Source: Oscillospiraceae bacterium (GTDB lineage Bacteria; Bacillota; Clostridia; Oscillospirales; Oscillospiraceae). Taken from it: a stretch of DNA of 64,000 nucleotides. The translations under genes and the position numbers were made by a program. Position 1 is the stretch's first letter; every line of letters starts with the position of its first letter. Where the stretch lies: assembly GCA_015068125.1 (NCBI GenBank), contig SVLD01000004.1:1-64000 (forward strand), read 5' to 3'. The notes below the pieces were generated by a model. The model saw only the letters and a program-made list of their open reading frames with translations. It was not told where the DNA came from and ran no database searches. Positions 41,103-50,785 of this stretch are shown here, piece after piece.

Positions 41103-42941
41103 ATGGAAAATCAGATCAATAACATTCCCCGTCCCGAGCATCCCCGGCCGGATTTTGTCCGGGATACCTTCTGCAACCTCAACGGCACCTGGCAGTTCGC
41201 TTTTGACGATGCAGATGTAGGCCTGAAAGACGGCTGGTATCGCAGCGGTTATGAACTGGAGAAGAAGATCGTTGTACCTTTCTGCTATCAGTGCGAAGCC
41301 AGCGGCATCGGCCCTACCGATGAGATACATCCTGTGATCTGGTATCGCCGGAGCTTTACCGTGCCTGCCGAAATGCAGGGCAGACGGATCCTGCTGCGGT
41401 TTGGTGCTGTGGATTTTGAGGCGATGGTCTATGTCAACGGCCAGGCTGTGGGCGGTCACAAGGGCGGCTACACCCCCTTCGCTCTGGACATCACCCCCTT
41501 CCTGCAGGACGGCGAGAATGACCTGTGCGTCCGGGTGGTGGACCGTCCCGATCCTGTCCAGCCCAGAGGTAAGCAGAACTGGAACCGCGGTCTGATGGGC
41601 TGCTGGTACACACCTACCAGCGGTATTTGGCAGACGGTGTACCTGGAGGCTGTCAGCGATCTGTATGTGGATTACATCCACATTACCCCCGATATCGATA
41701 AGGGCTATGCCTATGCAGAAATCATGCTCAATCGCAAGCCCGATGAGAAAGTGTACATCAATCTGAATGTCAGCCTCAAGGGCCAGGAAGTCCGTGAGGT
41801 CATGGTTTCCACCGTCAACCGCAGCGTGGTGGCAACCATCGATATGAACACCAATATTACCCACATTCCCGTAGAAATGTGGAGCATCCGCAAGCCCTCT
41901 CTGTACGATGTCCGAGCTCAGGTCATCAGCGCCGGCAAGGTGCTGGATCAGGTGGATACCTACTTCGGTATGCGTAAGGTGGAAGTCCGTGACGGCGTCA
42001 TCTATCTGAACAATAAGCGGCTGTATCAGCGCCTGATCCTGGACCAGGGCTACTGGCCGGACACCCTGATTACCCCGCCCAGTGACGAAGCCATCCGGGA
42101 GGATCTGGAGTGGACGATTCGGTTTGGCTACAACGGTGCCAGAAAGCACCAGAAGGTGGAAGATCCCCGGTACTACTACTGGGCAGATAAGATGGGCGTT
42201 CTGGTCTGGGGCGAGCTGCCCAGTCCCTACGCCTACACCGATGAAACGGTGGAAAATCTGTCTTCTACCATGCTGGAGTTCATCCGCCGTGACTTCAACC
42301 ATCCCTGCATCATCACTTGGGTGCCACTGAACGAAAGCTGGGGCGTGCCCAACATTCTGCATAATCCCCGCCAGCAGATGACGGCCTCCATGATGTACTA
42401 CATGACCAAGGCTGCCGACGGCACCCGCCTTTGCTCCGGTAACGACGGTTGGGAACAGATGCACACCGACATTTGTGCGCTGCACGATTACGCTGCGGAG
42501 AAGCGGATCCTGGACGAGCATTTTGCCGACCGGGAATATGTGGAAAGAAGCACCTGCGATTCTCTGCGCTGCTATGCTGACGGTCACAAGCCCAGCGGCA
42601 ACGAGGCCTTTATGGTCACCGAGTTTGGCGGCATCGCCTTTGAGAACATCGGACCTCAGGGTGAAATGGGCGGCATGAACACCTGGGGCTACCATGGCAA
42701 GGTCACCGACGAAGAGAAGTTCTTCGCCCGGTTCAAGGAAGCCATGGATGCCGTTGTGGAGATCCCCTACAACCAGGGCTACTGCTACACCCAGCTTACC
42801 GATGTCATGCAGGAGATCAACGGCCTGCTGACCCCGGATCGCAAGCCCAAGATGGATGTGGAGCGTGTTCGCCAGTTGAACCGCAACCCCGATTGGCACG
42901 GCGACCGGGATATGAAGGATGCAATTGCTTCCGCATGGTAA
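41103..42941 (+). CDS. glycoside hydrolase family 2 protein
   Basis: This 612-residue GH2 enzyme has the sugar-binding N-terminal domain (CNLNGTWQFAFDD; WYRRSFTVP near residue 80; VYVNGQAVGGHKGGYTPF near 109), the immunoglobulin-like domain (about 200-300) and the TIM barrel with acid/base Glu in WVPLNESWG near 409 and the nucleophile Glu in MVTEFGGIAF near 511. There is no signal peptide, so it acts inside the cell. GH2 covers beta-galactosidase, beta-mannosidase and beta-glucuronidase among others; the short C-terminus favours the glucuronidase/galactosidase subgroup without the LacZ-type domain 5. Substrate not assignable. Confidence 0.9.
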   Translation: MENQINNIPRPEHPRPDFVRDTFCNLNGTWQFAFDDADVGLKDGWYRSGYELEKKIVVPFCYQCEASGIGPTDEIHPVIWYRRSFTVPAEMQGRRILLRFGAVDFEAMVYVNGQAVGGHKGGYTPFALDITPFLQDGENDLCVRVVDRPDPVQPRGKQNWNRGLMGCWYTPTSGIWQTVYLEAVSDLYVDYIHITPDIDKGYAYAEIMLNRKPDEKVYINLNVSLKGQEVREVMVSTVNRSVVATIDMNTNITHIPVEMWSIRKPSLYDVRAQVISAGKVLDQVDTYFGMRKVEVRDGVIYLNNKRLYQRLILDQGYWPDTLITPPSDEAIREDLEWTIRFGYNGARKHQKVEDPRYYYWADKMGVLVWGELPSPYAYTDETVENLSSTMLEFIRRDFNHPCIITWVPLNESWGVPNILHNPRQQMTASMMYYMTKAADGTRLCSGNDGWEQMHTDICALHDYAAEKRILDEHFADREYVERSTCDSLRCYADGHKPSGNEAFMVTEFGGIAFENIGPQGEMGGMNTWGYHGKVTDEEKFFARFKEAMDAVVEIPYNQGYCYTQLTDVMQEINGLLTPDRKPKMDVERVRQLNRNPDWHGDRDMKDAIASAW

Positions 42942-42967
42942 TAGAAACTGAAAGGGAGGAAAACCCA

Positions 42968-45127
42968 ATGGATCGGTTAGAAAAACTCCTGTCGCAAATG
43001 TCTGTCCATGACAAAATCGGACAGCTGACACAGTATAACGCGATGCTGTTTACCGAAACCTCCGCCGAAATTACCGGCCCCCAGCAGAAGCTGGGCTTGA
43101 CCGATGAAGATCTGGCGGCGGTGGGCAGCGTGCTGAACTTTTCCTCTGTTCAGGAGGTAAAGGATATTCAGACTGCGCATTTGCAGAATGATCCCAATCA
43201 AATTCCCATTGTCTTTATGATGGATGTGATCCATGGCTATCGCACCGTTTATCCCATCCCCCTTGCGCTGGGCTGCTCCTTTGATCCCCAGATTGCTGAG
43301 GAATGTTCCCGGGTGGCTGCCCGGGAGGCATCTGCCGATGGCGTGCATGTTACCTTTACGCCTATGGTGGACTATGTCCGGGATGCCCGGTGGGGTCGGG
43401 TCATGGAGACCTGCGGCGAAGAGCCCCGGCTGACCTCTGCTCTGGCCGCGGCACAGATTCGTGGTTTCCACGGTGACGGCATGGAAAAGCCCGGCAATCT
43501 GGCCACCTGCGTGAAGCATTACGCCGGCTACGGCGGCGCGGAGGCCGGTAGAGATTACAACCTGGTGGAAGTTTCCGAAAGAGAACTGCGGGAGTATTAC
43601 CTGCCTGCTTATAAGGCTTGCCTGGATGCAGGCGCACCCATGGTCATGCCCTCTTTCAACTCCCTCAACGGCGTGCCCTCCATCGCCAATTCCATGCTGA
43701 TGCAGGATATCCTGCGAAAGGAATGGGGCTTTGACGGCGTGGTCATCAGCGACTACAATGCCATCGGCGAGCTGCTGCCCCATGGCGTTGCCGCAGATCA
43801 GAAGGAGGCCGCGAAGCTGGCTTTCGAGAACACCTGCGACATTGAGATGTGCTCCAGCGGTTATTTCCACCATCTGGAGAGCCTGATCAATGAGGGCGTC
43901 TTTACCATGGAGCAGCTGGACGCTGCTGTGATGCGGGTGCTGAAATTCAAAGATCAGCTGGGTCTGTTTGACGATCCTTACCACGGCGCGGATGAGAAAT
44001 TGGCAAGCAGCCTCTTCCTCTGCGACGCGCATAGAGAGGTGGTCAAAAAAGCGGCAGCGGAATCCGCTGTTCTGCTGAAAAATGAGGGGCTGCTGCCCCT
44101 GTCCGAAAAGCTGTCCAAGGTTGCCGTCATCGGTCCCTTTGCCGATGAACATGGCATCAACGGTTTCTGGAGTGCCCACGGTAAAAATGAAGAAACCACC
44201 ACAGTCTTCGAAGGCATCCGGAACATCCTGGGTGCGGATAAAGTCGTGACAGCCAAGGGCTGCGGCAACCTGTGGGATGACAAAGACTGCTCCGGCTTTG
44301 CCGAAGCAGTGGAAATGGCCAAGGCTGCCGATGCGGTGGTGCTGTGCCTGGGCGAGCCCCAGAATTACAGCGGCGAAGGCAACTGCCGTACCGATCTGCG
44401 TCTGCCCGGTCTCCAGGAGGCGCTGGCAAAGCAGGTTATCGCAGCAAATCCCAACACAGCGGTGGTTCTGTTCAATGGCCGTCCTCTGGATGTATCCTTG
44501 CTGGATAAGATCGCGCCTGCGATACTGACCATGTGGTTCCCCGGCACCGAGGGCGGAAGCGCCGCCGCGGAGCTGCTGTTCGGCAAGTGCAATCCCTGCG
44601 GCAAGCTGAGCATGAGCTTCCCCCACAATGTGGGTCAGTGCCCCATTTACTACAACCATCCCAATACCGGCCGTCCCCGCTGGCGCAGCCAGCCGGATCA
44701 CAGAGGCTACGCGTCGGATTATATCGACTGCGCCACGCTGCCCCTGTATTCCTTCGGCCACGGTTTGAGCTATTCCAATTTTGTGTACAGCGATCTGACT
44801 TTGTCTTCCAAGACTTTGACTTCCGATGGCAGCATCCGGGTCAGCGTGAAAGTCCGCAACGACAGCAGCGTTCCCGGCAAGGAAGTGGTGCAGCTGTATA
44901 TGCGGGATCTGGTAGGCTCGGTGGTTCGCCCGGTGCAGCAGCTCATTGCCTTTGAGAAGCTGAGTTTTGAAGCCGGTGAGGAAAAGACTGTTACCTTTAC
45001 CGTTACGGAAGAAATGCTGCGTTTCTGGAATATGAAGGGCGAGCATATCTCCGAAAAGGGCGATTTTACCCTGATGATCGGTCATGCAGACCACTTTGTT
45101 CTGTCCGACGCGTTCCAATTGGTTTAA
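42968..45127 (+). CDS. glycoside hydrolase family 3 (beta-glucosidase type)
   Basis: This 719-residue GH3 enzyme has the first barrel domain with TFTPMVDYVRDARWGRVMET near residue 137, the KHYAGYGGAEAGRDYN segment and the nucleophile Asp in GVVISDYNAIGE near 255; the second alpha/beta domain (about 365-560) and a fibronectin-III-like C-terminal domain (about 640-710; KVRNDSSVPGKEVVQLY) complete the BglX layout. ATG 42968 is chosen with GGGAGG before it. It is cytoplasmic. Typically it releases beta-glucosyl, xylosyl or related residues from oligosaccharides. Confidence 0.92.
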   Translation: MDRLEKLLSQMSVHDKIGQLTQYNAMLFTETSAEITGPQQKLGLTDEDLAAVGSVLNFSSVQEVKDIQTAHLQNDPNQIPIVFMMDVIHGYRTVYPIPLALGCSFDPQIAEECSRVAAREASADGVHVTFTPMVDYVRDARWGRVMETCGEEPRLTSALAAAQIRGFHGDGMEKPGNLATCVKHYAGYGGAEAGRDYNLVEVSERELREYYLPAYKACLDAGAPMVMPSFNSLNGVPSIANSMLMQDILRKEWGFDGVVISDYNAIGELLPHGVAADQKEAAKLAFENTCDIEMCSSGYFHHLESLINEGVFTMEQLDAAVMRVLKFKDQLGLFDDPYHGADEKLASSLFLCDAHREVVKKAAAESAVLLKNEGLLPLSEKLSKVAVIGPFADEHGINGFWSAHGKNEETTTVFEGIRNILGADKVVTAKGCGNLWDDKDCSGFAEAVEMAKAADAVVLCLGEPQNYSGEGNCRTDLRLPGLQEALAKQVIAANPNTAVVLFNGRPLDVSLLDKIAPAILTMWFPGTEGGSAAAELLFGKCNPCGKLSMSFPHNVGQCPIYYNHPNTGRPRWRSQPDHRGYASDYIDCATLPLYSFGHGLSYSNFVYSDLTLSSKTLTSDGSIRVSVKVRNDSSVPGKEVVQLYMRDLVGSVVRPVQQLIAFEKLSFEAGEEKTVTFTVTEEMLRFWNMKGEHISEKGDFTLMIGHADHFVLSDAFQLV

Positions 45128-45146
45128 CCATAGAAGGAGGCTAATT

Positions 45147-46514
45147 ATGGCGAAAACAGTGATTTCTGTTCTGGAGTTTGGCGCCAAGCCCGGCAGCTCT
45201 GAGGTTCAGACTGCGGCATTCCAGGCGGCTCTGGATAAGGCCTTTTTGATGGGCGGCGCTACGGTGGAAGTGCCCGCTGGCCGGTACTATATCGGCGGTG
45301 TCCGTCTGCGTTCCCATACCACCTTGCTGCTGCGCTCCGGCGCGGAAGTTTACGGCACCCGGAATCCCGAGGACTACTGCTTCATCCATAAGGATCAGCT
45401 GGAGCCCCTGCCTGCCGATCAGCTCACCGATAAGCCCTGGGAGCCTTTTGTCAAGGGCGTTCAGCGCTGCTACGACTTTATGGTCAAGGCCGGCGGCCGC
45501 TGGAACAACGGCATTATCCGGGCTGTCAACGCTGAGGATATCGCCATCATCGGCGAGCCCGGCTCCGTCATTGACGGCCAGGACTGCTACGATGAAATCG
45601 GCGAGGAGCGTTACAGAGGCCCTCACGGCATCAGTATGCACAACTGCCGGGGCATTACCTTCCGGGGCTACACCATCCGCAATACCGGCGACTGGGCACA
45701 CAGCGTGTTCTTCTCCACGGATATTCTCATGGAGGGTGTGACGGTGCTGGCCGGTCACGATGGCATTCACTGCACCTGCTGCACCAACCTGCGGATTCTG
45801 GACAGTGAGTTCTACACCGGTGATGACTGCGTAGCCGGCTTCGGTAATGTCAATACCCTGGTCAGCAACTGTATCTGCAACACCGCTTGCTCCGGTCTGC
45901 GCTTCGGCGGCACCAATGCCCTGATCCGGGACTGCAAATTCTTCGGCCCTGCCAAGTATTTCTTCCGTGGCAGCCTGAGCCTGGAGGAAAAGAAGAGCGG
46001 TGCCCAGGCGCAGAAGCCCCATCGGGTGAATATGCTCTCCGTGTTTACGTATTACGCCGACTTCTCCGTGGATATCCCGGAGCAGCCCGGTAATATCATC
46101 ATCGAAAACTGTACTGTGGATAATGTGGACCGCTTCCTGCACTACAACTACTCCGGCAACGAGCGTTGGCAGGCACACCGGCCCCTGGAATCCGTGAAGT
46201 TCGAAAACATAGAGGCCACCGGTATCGGCATGCCCCTGACGGCTTATGGCTCTGCCGATGTTCCTCTGACCCTGACCATGCGGAATGTGAATGTGTCCTT
46301 CCGTGATGAGGTGGAAAACACCGCGTTCCTCCATACCGCCCACTACGATCGGATCCTGCTGGAGAACATCACCGTCAACAAACGGCCGGATGCCCCCCTC
46401 ATTAAGGACTGGACCGGCGGCGGTGACATTGTGTTCCGAAATGTCAGCTATGATGCACCCCAGGAGGATTGGGTTAAGGTCACTGACGAACCCTTTATCT
46501 GCAAGGCTATTTGA
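45147..46514 (+). CDS. GH28-like right-handed beta-helix hydrolase
   Basis: This 455-residue protein has parallel-beta-helix repeats and the GH28 signature order: GHDGIHCTCCTNL near residue 205, YTGDDCVAGF near 226 and CSGLRFGG near 248, corresponding to the polygalacturonase NTDG, GDDC and GHG sites. GH28 enzymes hydrolyse galacturonan or rhamnogalacturonan with inverting Asp residues. The third motif lacks the usual His, so activity may be altered. It has no signal peptide. It supports a pectin-like substrate. AGAAGGAGG precedes ATG 45147, 19 bases after the GH3 stop. Confidence 0.82.
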   Translation: MAKTVISVLEFGAKPGSSEVQTAAFQAALDKAFLMGGATVEVPAGRYYIGGVRLRSHTTLLLRSGAEVYGTRNPEDYCFIHKDQLEPLPADQLTDKPWEPFVKGVQRCYDFMVKAGGRWNNGIIRAVNAEDIAIIGEPGSVIDGQDCYDEIGEERYRGPHGISMHNCRGITFRGYTIRNTGDWAHSVFFSTDILMEGVTVLAGHDGIHCTCCTNLRILDSEFYTGDDCVAGFGNVNTLVSNCICNTACSGLRFGGTNALIRDCKFFGPAKYFFRGSLSLEEKKSGAQAQKPHRVNMLSVFTYYADFSVDIPEQPGNIIIENCTVDNVDRFLHYNYSGNERWQAHRPLESVKFENIEATGIGMPLTAYGSADVPLTLTMRNVNVSFRDEVENTAFLHTAHYDRILLENITVNKRPDAPLIKDWTGGGDIVFRNVSYDAPQEDWVKVTDEPFICKAI

Positions 46515-46583
46515 GTGAGATACCCAAGCGACACGAAAGTGTTTTATAATTTCGCAACAAACAACAGAAAGGAAGCATCAAAA

Positions 46584-48128
46584 ATGAAAAAATCTATCGC
46601 GATCCTTCTACTCCTGAGCCTGATGGTCTCTCTGCTGGTTATGGGCTGCGGCCAGACACCTGCTGAGGGCGGCACTCCCACCGATGGCGGCTTACAGCCC
46701 GGGGGCAAGCTGCCGAAGTACATTTTCCTGTTCATCGGTGACGGCATGAGCTATCCCCAGATCCAGGTCACCAATTACTACATGACTGTCCAGGCAAATG
46801 GCGGCGAGTATCCCAATCCTCTGCAGAGCCAGAGCAACCTGAGCTTTATGAATTTCCCGGTGAGCGGTTCCGCCCAAACCTATGACAGAAGCTCCTTTGC
46901 TCCCGACTCCTCCTCCACCGCAACAGCCATCGCCACAGGTAACAAGACCTACAGTGGCTATCTGAATGTGGGTGTAAACGGTTTCGACAAGTACGAGACT
47001 ATCGCCGAAAAACTGAAGTCCCAGAAGGACTATAAGATCGGTATCGTTTCCAGTGTAAACATCAATCATGCTACTCCCGGCGCATTCTATGCCCACCAGA
47101 CCTCCAGAACCAAGTACTTCCATATTGGCAAGGAACTGGTCAAGAGCGGTTTTGATTATTTTGCAGGTGGCGCATTCCTGGCTCCTGAGCCCGAGCCGAT
47201 GTCCCCGGAGAAGGATCTGTACACCCAGGCTGCGGAAGCCGGCTATAAGGTTGTAAAAACTCAGGCCGAAGCAGCGGCGCTGAAGCCCGGCGACGGCAAG
47301 GCAATTGTGATTGCTGAGCATCTGGTGAAGACAGATATGGATTTTGTGGATGCCATGGACTATGAAATTGACCGCCAGGAGGGCGAGTGGGCTCTGGCTG
47401 ACTACGTTTCCAAGGGCATTGAGATGCTGGATAACGAAAACGGCTTCTTCATGATGGTCGAAGGCGGCAAGGTCGACTGGGCCTGCCACGCCAACGATGC
47501 CGCAACCGCCATTCATGAAGTTATCGCTCTGGACAATGCGGTGAAGAAGGCGATTGAATTCTACAATCAGCATCCCGACGAGACTCTGATCATCGTCACC
47601 GGCGACCATGAGACCGGTGGTATTTCCATCGGCTACGCCGGCACTGACTACGACACTTTCCTGAACAACCTGGACAGTCAGAAGGTCTCTTATGCCACCT
47701 TCAACAACGACTACGTGGCAAAGTACAGAGAAAACAAGACCGATTTCAATACGGTCATGGCTGATATCACTGCACTGTTTGGCCTGACTGTCCCTGCCAA
47801 CTTTGCAGGTGAGCCCAAGGACGGCAGCCTGGAGCTGTCTGAATATGAGTATGGCCTGCTGCTGGCGGCATACGAGAAGACCATCAACTTTGGTCCTGAC
47901 ACGGCTTCCGATCAGAAAGAAGAGCTGCTGTATGACAAGTATGAGCCCCTGACCGTTACCGTTACCCATATTCTGGCTAACAAGAGCGGCCTGAACTTCA
48001 GCTCCTATGTCCATACCGGCCTGCCTGCCGCTGTGTTTGCCATTGGCGCCGGCGCCGAGTTGTTCGATGGTTACTACGACAATACCGATATCTTCAACAA
48101 GATGAAGGAACTGACAAGCGTACAATAA
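46584..48128 (+). CDS. alkaline phosphatase (PhoA family), lipoprotein
   Basis: This 514-residue PhoA-family enzyme has a lipoprotein signal ending VMGC near residue 21. Metal and active sites are visible: FLFIGDGMSYPQ near 51, the phosphorylated Ser in FAPDSSSTATAIATG near 110, VNINHATPGAF near 158, MMVEGGKVDWACHAND near 290 and VTGDHETGGISIG near 338. It would hydrolyse phosphomonoesters outside the membrane. The length is larger than E. coli PhoA because of a C-terminal extension (about 350-500). It could serve phosphate scavenging or remove phosphate from glycans, which fits the nearby hydrolases. ATG 46584 follows GAAAGGA. Confidence 0.9.
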   Translation: MKKSIAILLLLSLMVSLLVMGCGQTPAEGGTPTDGGLQPGGKLPKYIFLFIGDGMSYPQIQVTNYYMTVQANGGEYPNPLQSQSNLSFMNFPVSGSAQTYDRSSFAPDSSSTATAIATGNKTYSGYLNVGVNGFDKYETIAEKLKSQKDYKIGIVSSVNINHATPGAFYAHQTSRTKYFHIGKELVKSGFDYFAGGAFLAPEPEPMSPEKDLYTQAAEAGYKVVKTQAEAAALKPGDGKAIVIAEHLVKTDMDFVDAMDYEIDRQEGEWALADYVSKGIEMLDNENGFFMMVEGGKVDWACHANDAATAIHEVIALDNAVKKAIEFYNQHPDETLIIVTGDHETGGISIGYAGTDYDTFLNNLDSQKVSYATFNNDYVAKYRENKTDFNTVMADITALFGLTVPANFAGEPKDGSLELSEYEYGLLLAAYEKTINFGPDTASDQKEELLYDKYEPLTVTVTHILANKSGLNFSSYVHTGLPAAVFAIGAGAELFDGYYDNTDIFNKMKELTSVQ

Positions 48129-48133
48129 AAACC

Positions 48134-48166
48134 AGCAGCCACAGAATCGTTCTGTGGCTGCTTCCC
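48134..48166 (+). terminator. hairpin after the alkaline phosphatase gene
   Basis: AGCAGCCACAGAA (48134-48146) pairs with TTCTGTGGCTGCT (48150-48162), a 13-base perfect stem. The T-run is short, so termination may be partial. Confidence 0.75.
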
Positions 48167-48178
48167 TAGGGAGAGTAT

Positions 48179-49363
48179 ATGAAACGTAAACGCTTTGACA
48201 AAACCACATTGCAGATGTTGCTCATCGGACTGGTGCTGATCGGCATTCTGCTGGCCATACCAACAGGCTATGAGGATGCATTGGCCTATAAGGACACTCA
48301 ACGGGCTGTGGCATTGGTCACGGCGGTGGATAATTCCAAGGTCTATGCTTCCGGCTTGATCCATTATGGCGAACAGACCTGCACCCTGAGGATCAAGGAC
48401 GGCGTATTTAAGAATTGTGAGATCGAGGGCGTTAATTTTCTGACAGGTTCACTGGCGGTGGATAAAATCTATCAGACCGGAGATGAGGCGTTTATTCGTA
48501 TCAGCTGCCGCCCGGAATCCGAAGCGGTGGATTTTTCTGGTCAGTTGGTCAACGGATATGCCATTGCCTCCTGCGTAATGACAGATCACTATCGGTTGGA
48601 TAAGGAAGTGATCCTGTTGGTGGCGTTTTTCCTGCTGCTGATCATCGTAGCAGGGAAAAACGGCCTGCAAGCCATATTCTCCTTCGTTATCACCGTTCTG
48701 ACCGTGTGGAAGCTGCTGATACCGGCGTATCTGAATGGGTACTCCCCGGTGTGGATAGGTATTGGTATCACAGTGCTGCTCACCGGTGTCATTGTATTCT
48801 TTGTCTATGGCTTTGATAAGCGGACGGTGGTAGCGTCCTTGGGCTCGCTGCTGGGCATTCTGACCACCTGCATTTTGGGCATTCTGTTTACGGATATATT
48901 CCAGATTCATGGTGCGGTGATGCCGGATTCGGAATCCCTGCTTTACAGTGGCTACCAGCACCTGGATCTGACTGCGATCTTTATGAGCAGTATCTTTATT
49001 GGCGCTTCCGGTGCTATGATGGACTTGTCTGTGGATATCACTTCGGCGGTTAGGGAAGTGGTGGACAAAAAGCCGGAAATGGATTGGCGGGAGGCAGCTC
49101 GATCCGGTATGAATGTGGGCAGAGCGGCTATGGGTACCATGACGACCACGCTGCTTCTGGCATATTCCGGCGGCTACATTACTTCTTTGATGGTCTATAT
49201 GGCCCAGGGAACTCCCGTTGACCATATTTTGAATTACAAATATGTGGCCTCGGAGATCATCGATACGGTGATCGGCAGCTTTGGCCTGGTGACCGTTGCG
49301 CCCTTTACGGCATTGGTGGCGGGCTTGATGCTGACCAAGCGGGCAAGGAAAAAAGAAGAATAA
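48179..49363 (+). CDS. YibE/F family membrane protein
   Basis: This 394-residue protein has an N-terminal membrane anchor (LLIGLVLIGILLAIPTGYED), an external domain of about 100 residues and seven or so membrane segments after residue 135, with the family pattern GASGAMMDLSVDITSAV near residue 280 and MGTMTTTLLLAYSGGYI near 318. The YibE/F family is common in Firmicutes and has no settled function. It starts just after the alkaline phosphatase terminator and ends at a convergent terminator, so it may be read through from the catabolic operon. Confidence 0.82.
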   Translation: MKRKRFDKTTLQMLLIGLVLIGILLAIPTGYEDALAYKDTQRAVALVTAVDNSKVYASGLIHYGEQTCTLRIKDGVFKNCEIEGVNFLTGSLAVDKIYQTGDEAFIRISCRPESEAVDFSGQLVNGYAIASCVMTDHYRLDKEVILLVAFFLLLIIVAGKNGLQAIFSFVITVLTVWKLLIPAYLNGYSPVWIGIGITVLLTGVIVFFVYGFDKRTVVASLGSLLGILTTCILGILFTDIFQIHGAVMPDSESLLYSGYQHLDLTAIFMSSIFIGASGAMMDLSVDITSAVREVVDKKPEMDWREAARSGMNVGRAAMGTMTTTLLLAYSGGYITSLMVYMAQGTPVDHILNYKYVASEIIDTVIGSFGLVTVAPFTALVAGLMLTKRARKKEE

Positions 49364-49367
49364 ACGA

Positions 49368-49399
49368 CGCCCGGGTGCGGTAAGCACCCGGGCGCTTTT
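49368..49399. terminator. bidirectional intrinsic terminator
   Basis: CGCCCGGGTGC (49368-49378) pairs with GCACCCGGGCG (49384-49394), then CTTTT, between convergent genes. Confidence 0.9.
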
Positions 49400-49402
49400 A
49401 CA

Positions 49403-50665
49403 TTACTGCTTGCTGCCGAACAGATCGTAGTACAGCCACAGAACGGTGTAGCGATCCTTCAGCTCCTTGGCGTACAAGATTGCATCAGCGATCTTTTCCT
49501 TGCTGTACAGCTTGTAAAAATCGGACATATCCATGCCCACTGCCGTCAGCATAGCTTCAATCTCGGAAGCCTTGGGAACTTCCGCCAGACAAGCCCGGAT
49601 CTGGGCTTCCCTGGCCTTATAGATGGAAAGCATGTCCTTGCCGTAGAGGCCAACCTTGTCCTGGAGGGCAATGCAGCCCTCGGCTACGGAGCCGTAGATT
49701 CTCTTGATCTCGGCTTCGTATTCTGCCCGGCTAAGGCGGAACTGGCTGTCGGGCCAGGGCTTGGACAGGATTTCTTCCCGAAGGGCAGCAGTAACCACGG
49801 TGGAGTAGGCCACATCAATGCCGTGGCAGAAGTAATCTTCGTTGCGGAGAATGCCCACGATCTCAAAATAGTGGGACAGATGATGCTCACTGCCGGAAGC
49901 GGGGCGGGAAGAGCCAACAAAGGCCATGGCGATACCCACGATGACCAGTGCTTCCATCAGCACCCGGACGCTTTCCTCGTCCCGGTTCACAAGACCGTCA
50001 GCCAGGGAAAGGGTCTTTTTCAGCATTTCCTCGATAAGGTCATAGTTTTCCTGGCAGAAATCCTCACCGCCGACAATGTGGCTCAGCTTCCAGTCATTCA
50101 GGGCGGAGAATTTGCCCACAATGTCACCGTAGCCGGCCTGAATCATCTCCATGGGAGCGTCTTTCAGAATTTCAGTGTCCGCCAGAATAACGCTGGGCAC
50201 ATGGGCGGGGTAGGTGATCTTCATGCCGCCCATGATCATAGCCGCGCCGGTGGAGGCGTAGCCGTCCATGGAGGGGGCAGTGGCAACGATGAAGTAGGGG
50301 ATACCGCTGGTTTGGGAAACATATTTGCACAGATCCTGGATCACGCCGGAGCCCAGACCCACGATCAGGTCAATGCCGGACATTTCCTTGTCCACGGCGG
50401 CCACAGCGTCCTCGTTGGGGATCAGAATGGTCTTGCCGCTGAAAATGACCTTTTTCGCTAATCTTTCGCCCAGGGCGACTTCGGTCTTAGCACCGCCGAC
50501 GCCGTAGGTGTTCTCGTCGGCAACCAGAAGAACGGACTTGTAGCCCTCGGTCAGATGGGTCAGATGGGAAATTGCGCCCTTTTCGATGGCGACGAACTGG
50601 ATGTCGCAGGTGTGGTGCTTGCCGCAGGAGCAGTCGGTGCCCTGCAGGAGTTGCTGTATGTTCAT
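49403..50665 (-). CDS. egsA: sn-glycerol-1-phosphate dehydrogenase (EgsA/AraM family)
   Basis: This 420-residue iron-type dehydrogenase resembles Bacillus AraM/EgsA, which reduces dihydroxyacetone phosphate to sn-glycerol 1-phosphate. Motifs: VLLVADENTYGVGGAK near residue 45, LIVGLGSGVIQDLCKYVS near 98, the binding segment ATAPSMDGYAS near 126, the metal His in GSEHHLSHYFE near 260 and HGIDVAYSTV near 284. ATG 50665 is chosen with GGAGG 8 bases upstream over an in-frame ATG at 50680. In B. subtilis the gene is araM of the arabinose operon, another link to sugar use. It is divergent from the tRNA. Confidence 0.85.
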   Translation of the reverse strand: MNIQQLLQGTDCSCGKHHTCDIQFVAIEKGAISHLTHLTEGYKSVLLVADENTYGVGGAKTEVALGERLAKKVIFSGKTILIPNEDAVAAVDKEMSGIDLIVGLGSGVIQDLCKYVSQTSGIPYFIVATAPSMDGYASTGAAMIMGGMKITYPAHVPSVILADTEILKDAPMEMIQAGYGDIVGKFSALNDWKLSHIVGGEDFCQENYDLIEEMLKKTLSLADGLVNRDEESVRVLMEALVIVGIAMAFVGSSRPASGSEHHLSHYFEIVGILRNEDYFCHGIDVAYSTVVTAALREEILSKPWPDSQFRLSRAEYEAEIKRIYGSVAEGCIALQDKVGLYGKDMLSIYKAREAQIRACLAEVPKASEIEAMLTAVGMDMSDFYKLYSKEKIADAILYAKELKDRYTVLWLYYDLFGSKQ

Positions 50666-50785
50666 AGGAAGTACCTCCAATATGTATGTTTATAGAAATA
50701 ATTATAATATTTGAGCAAAGAATAATCAAGTCAAAAGGGAAATTTTTTTGGACAATATCGGTACGACAAATTTTTCAAAAAAGGC

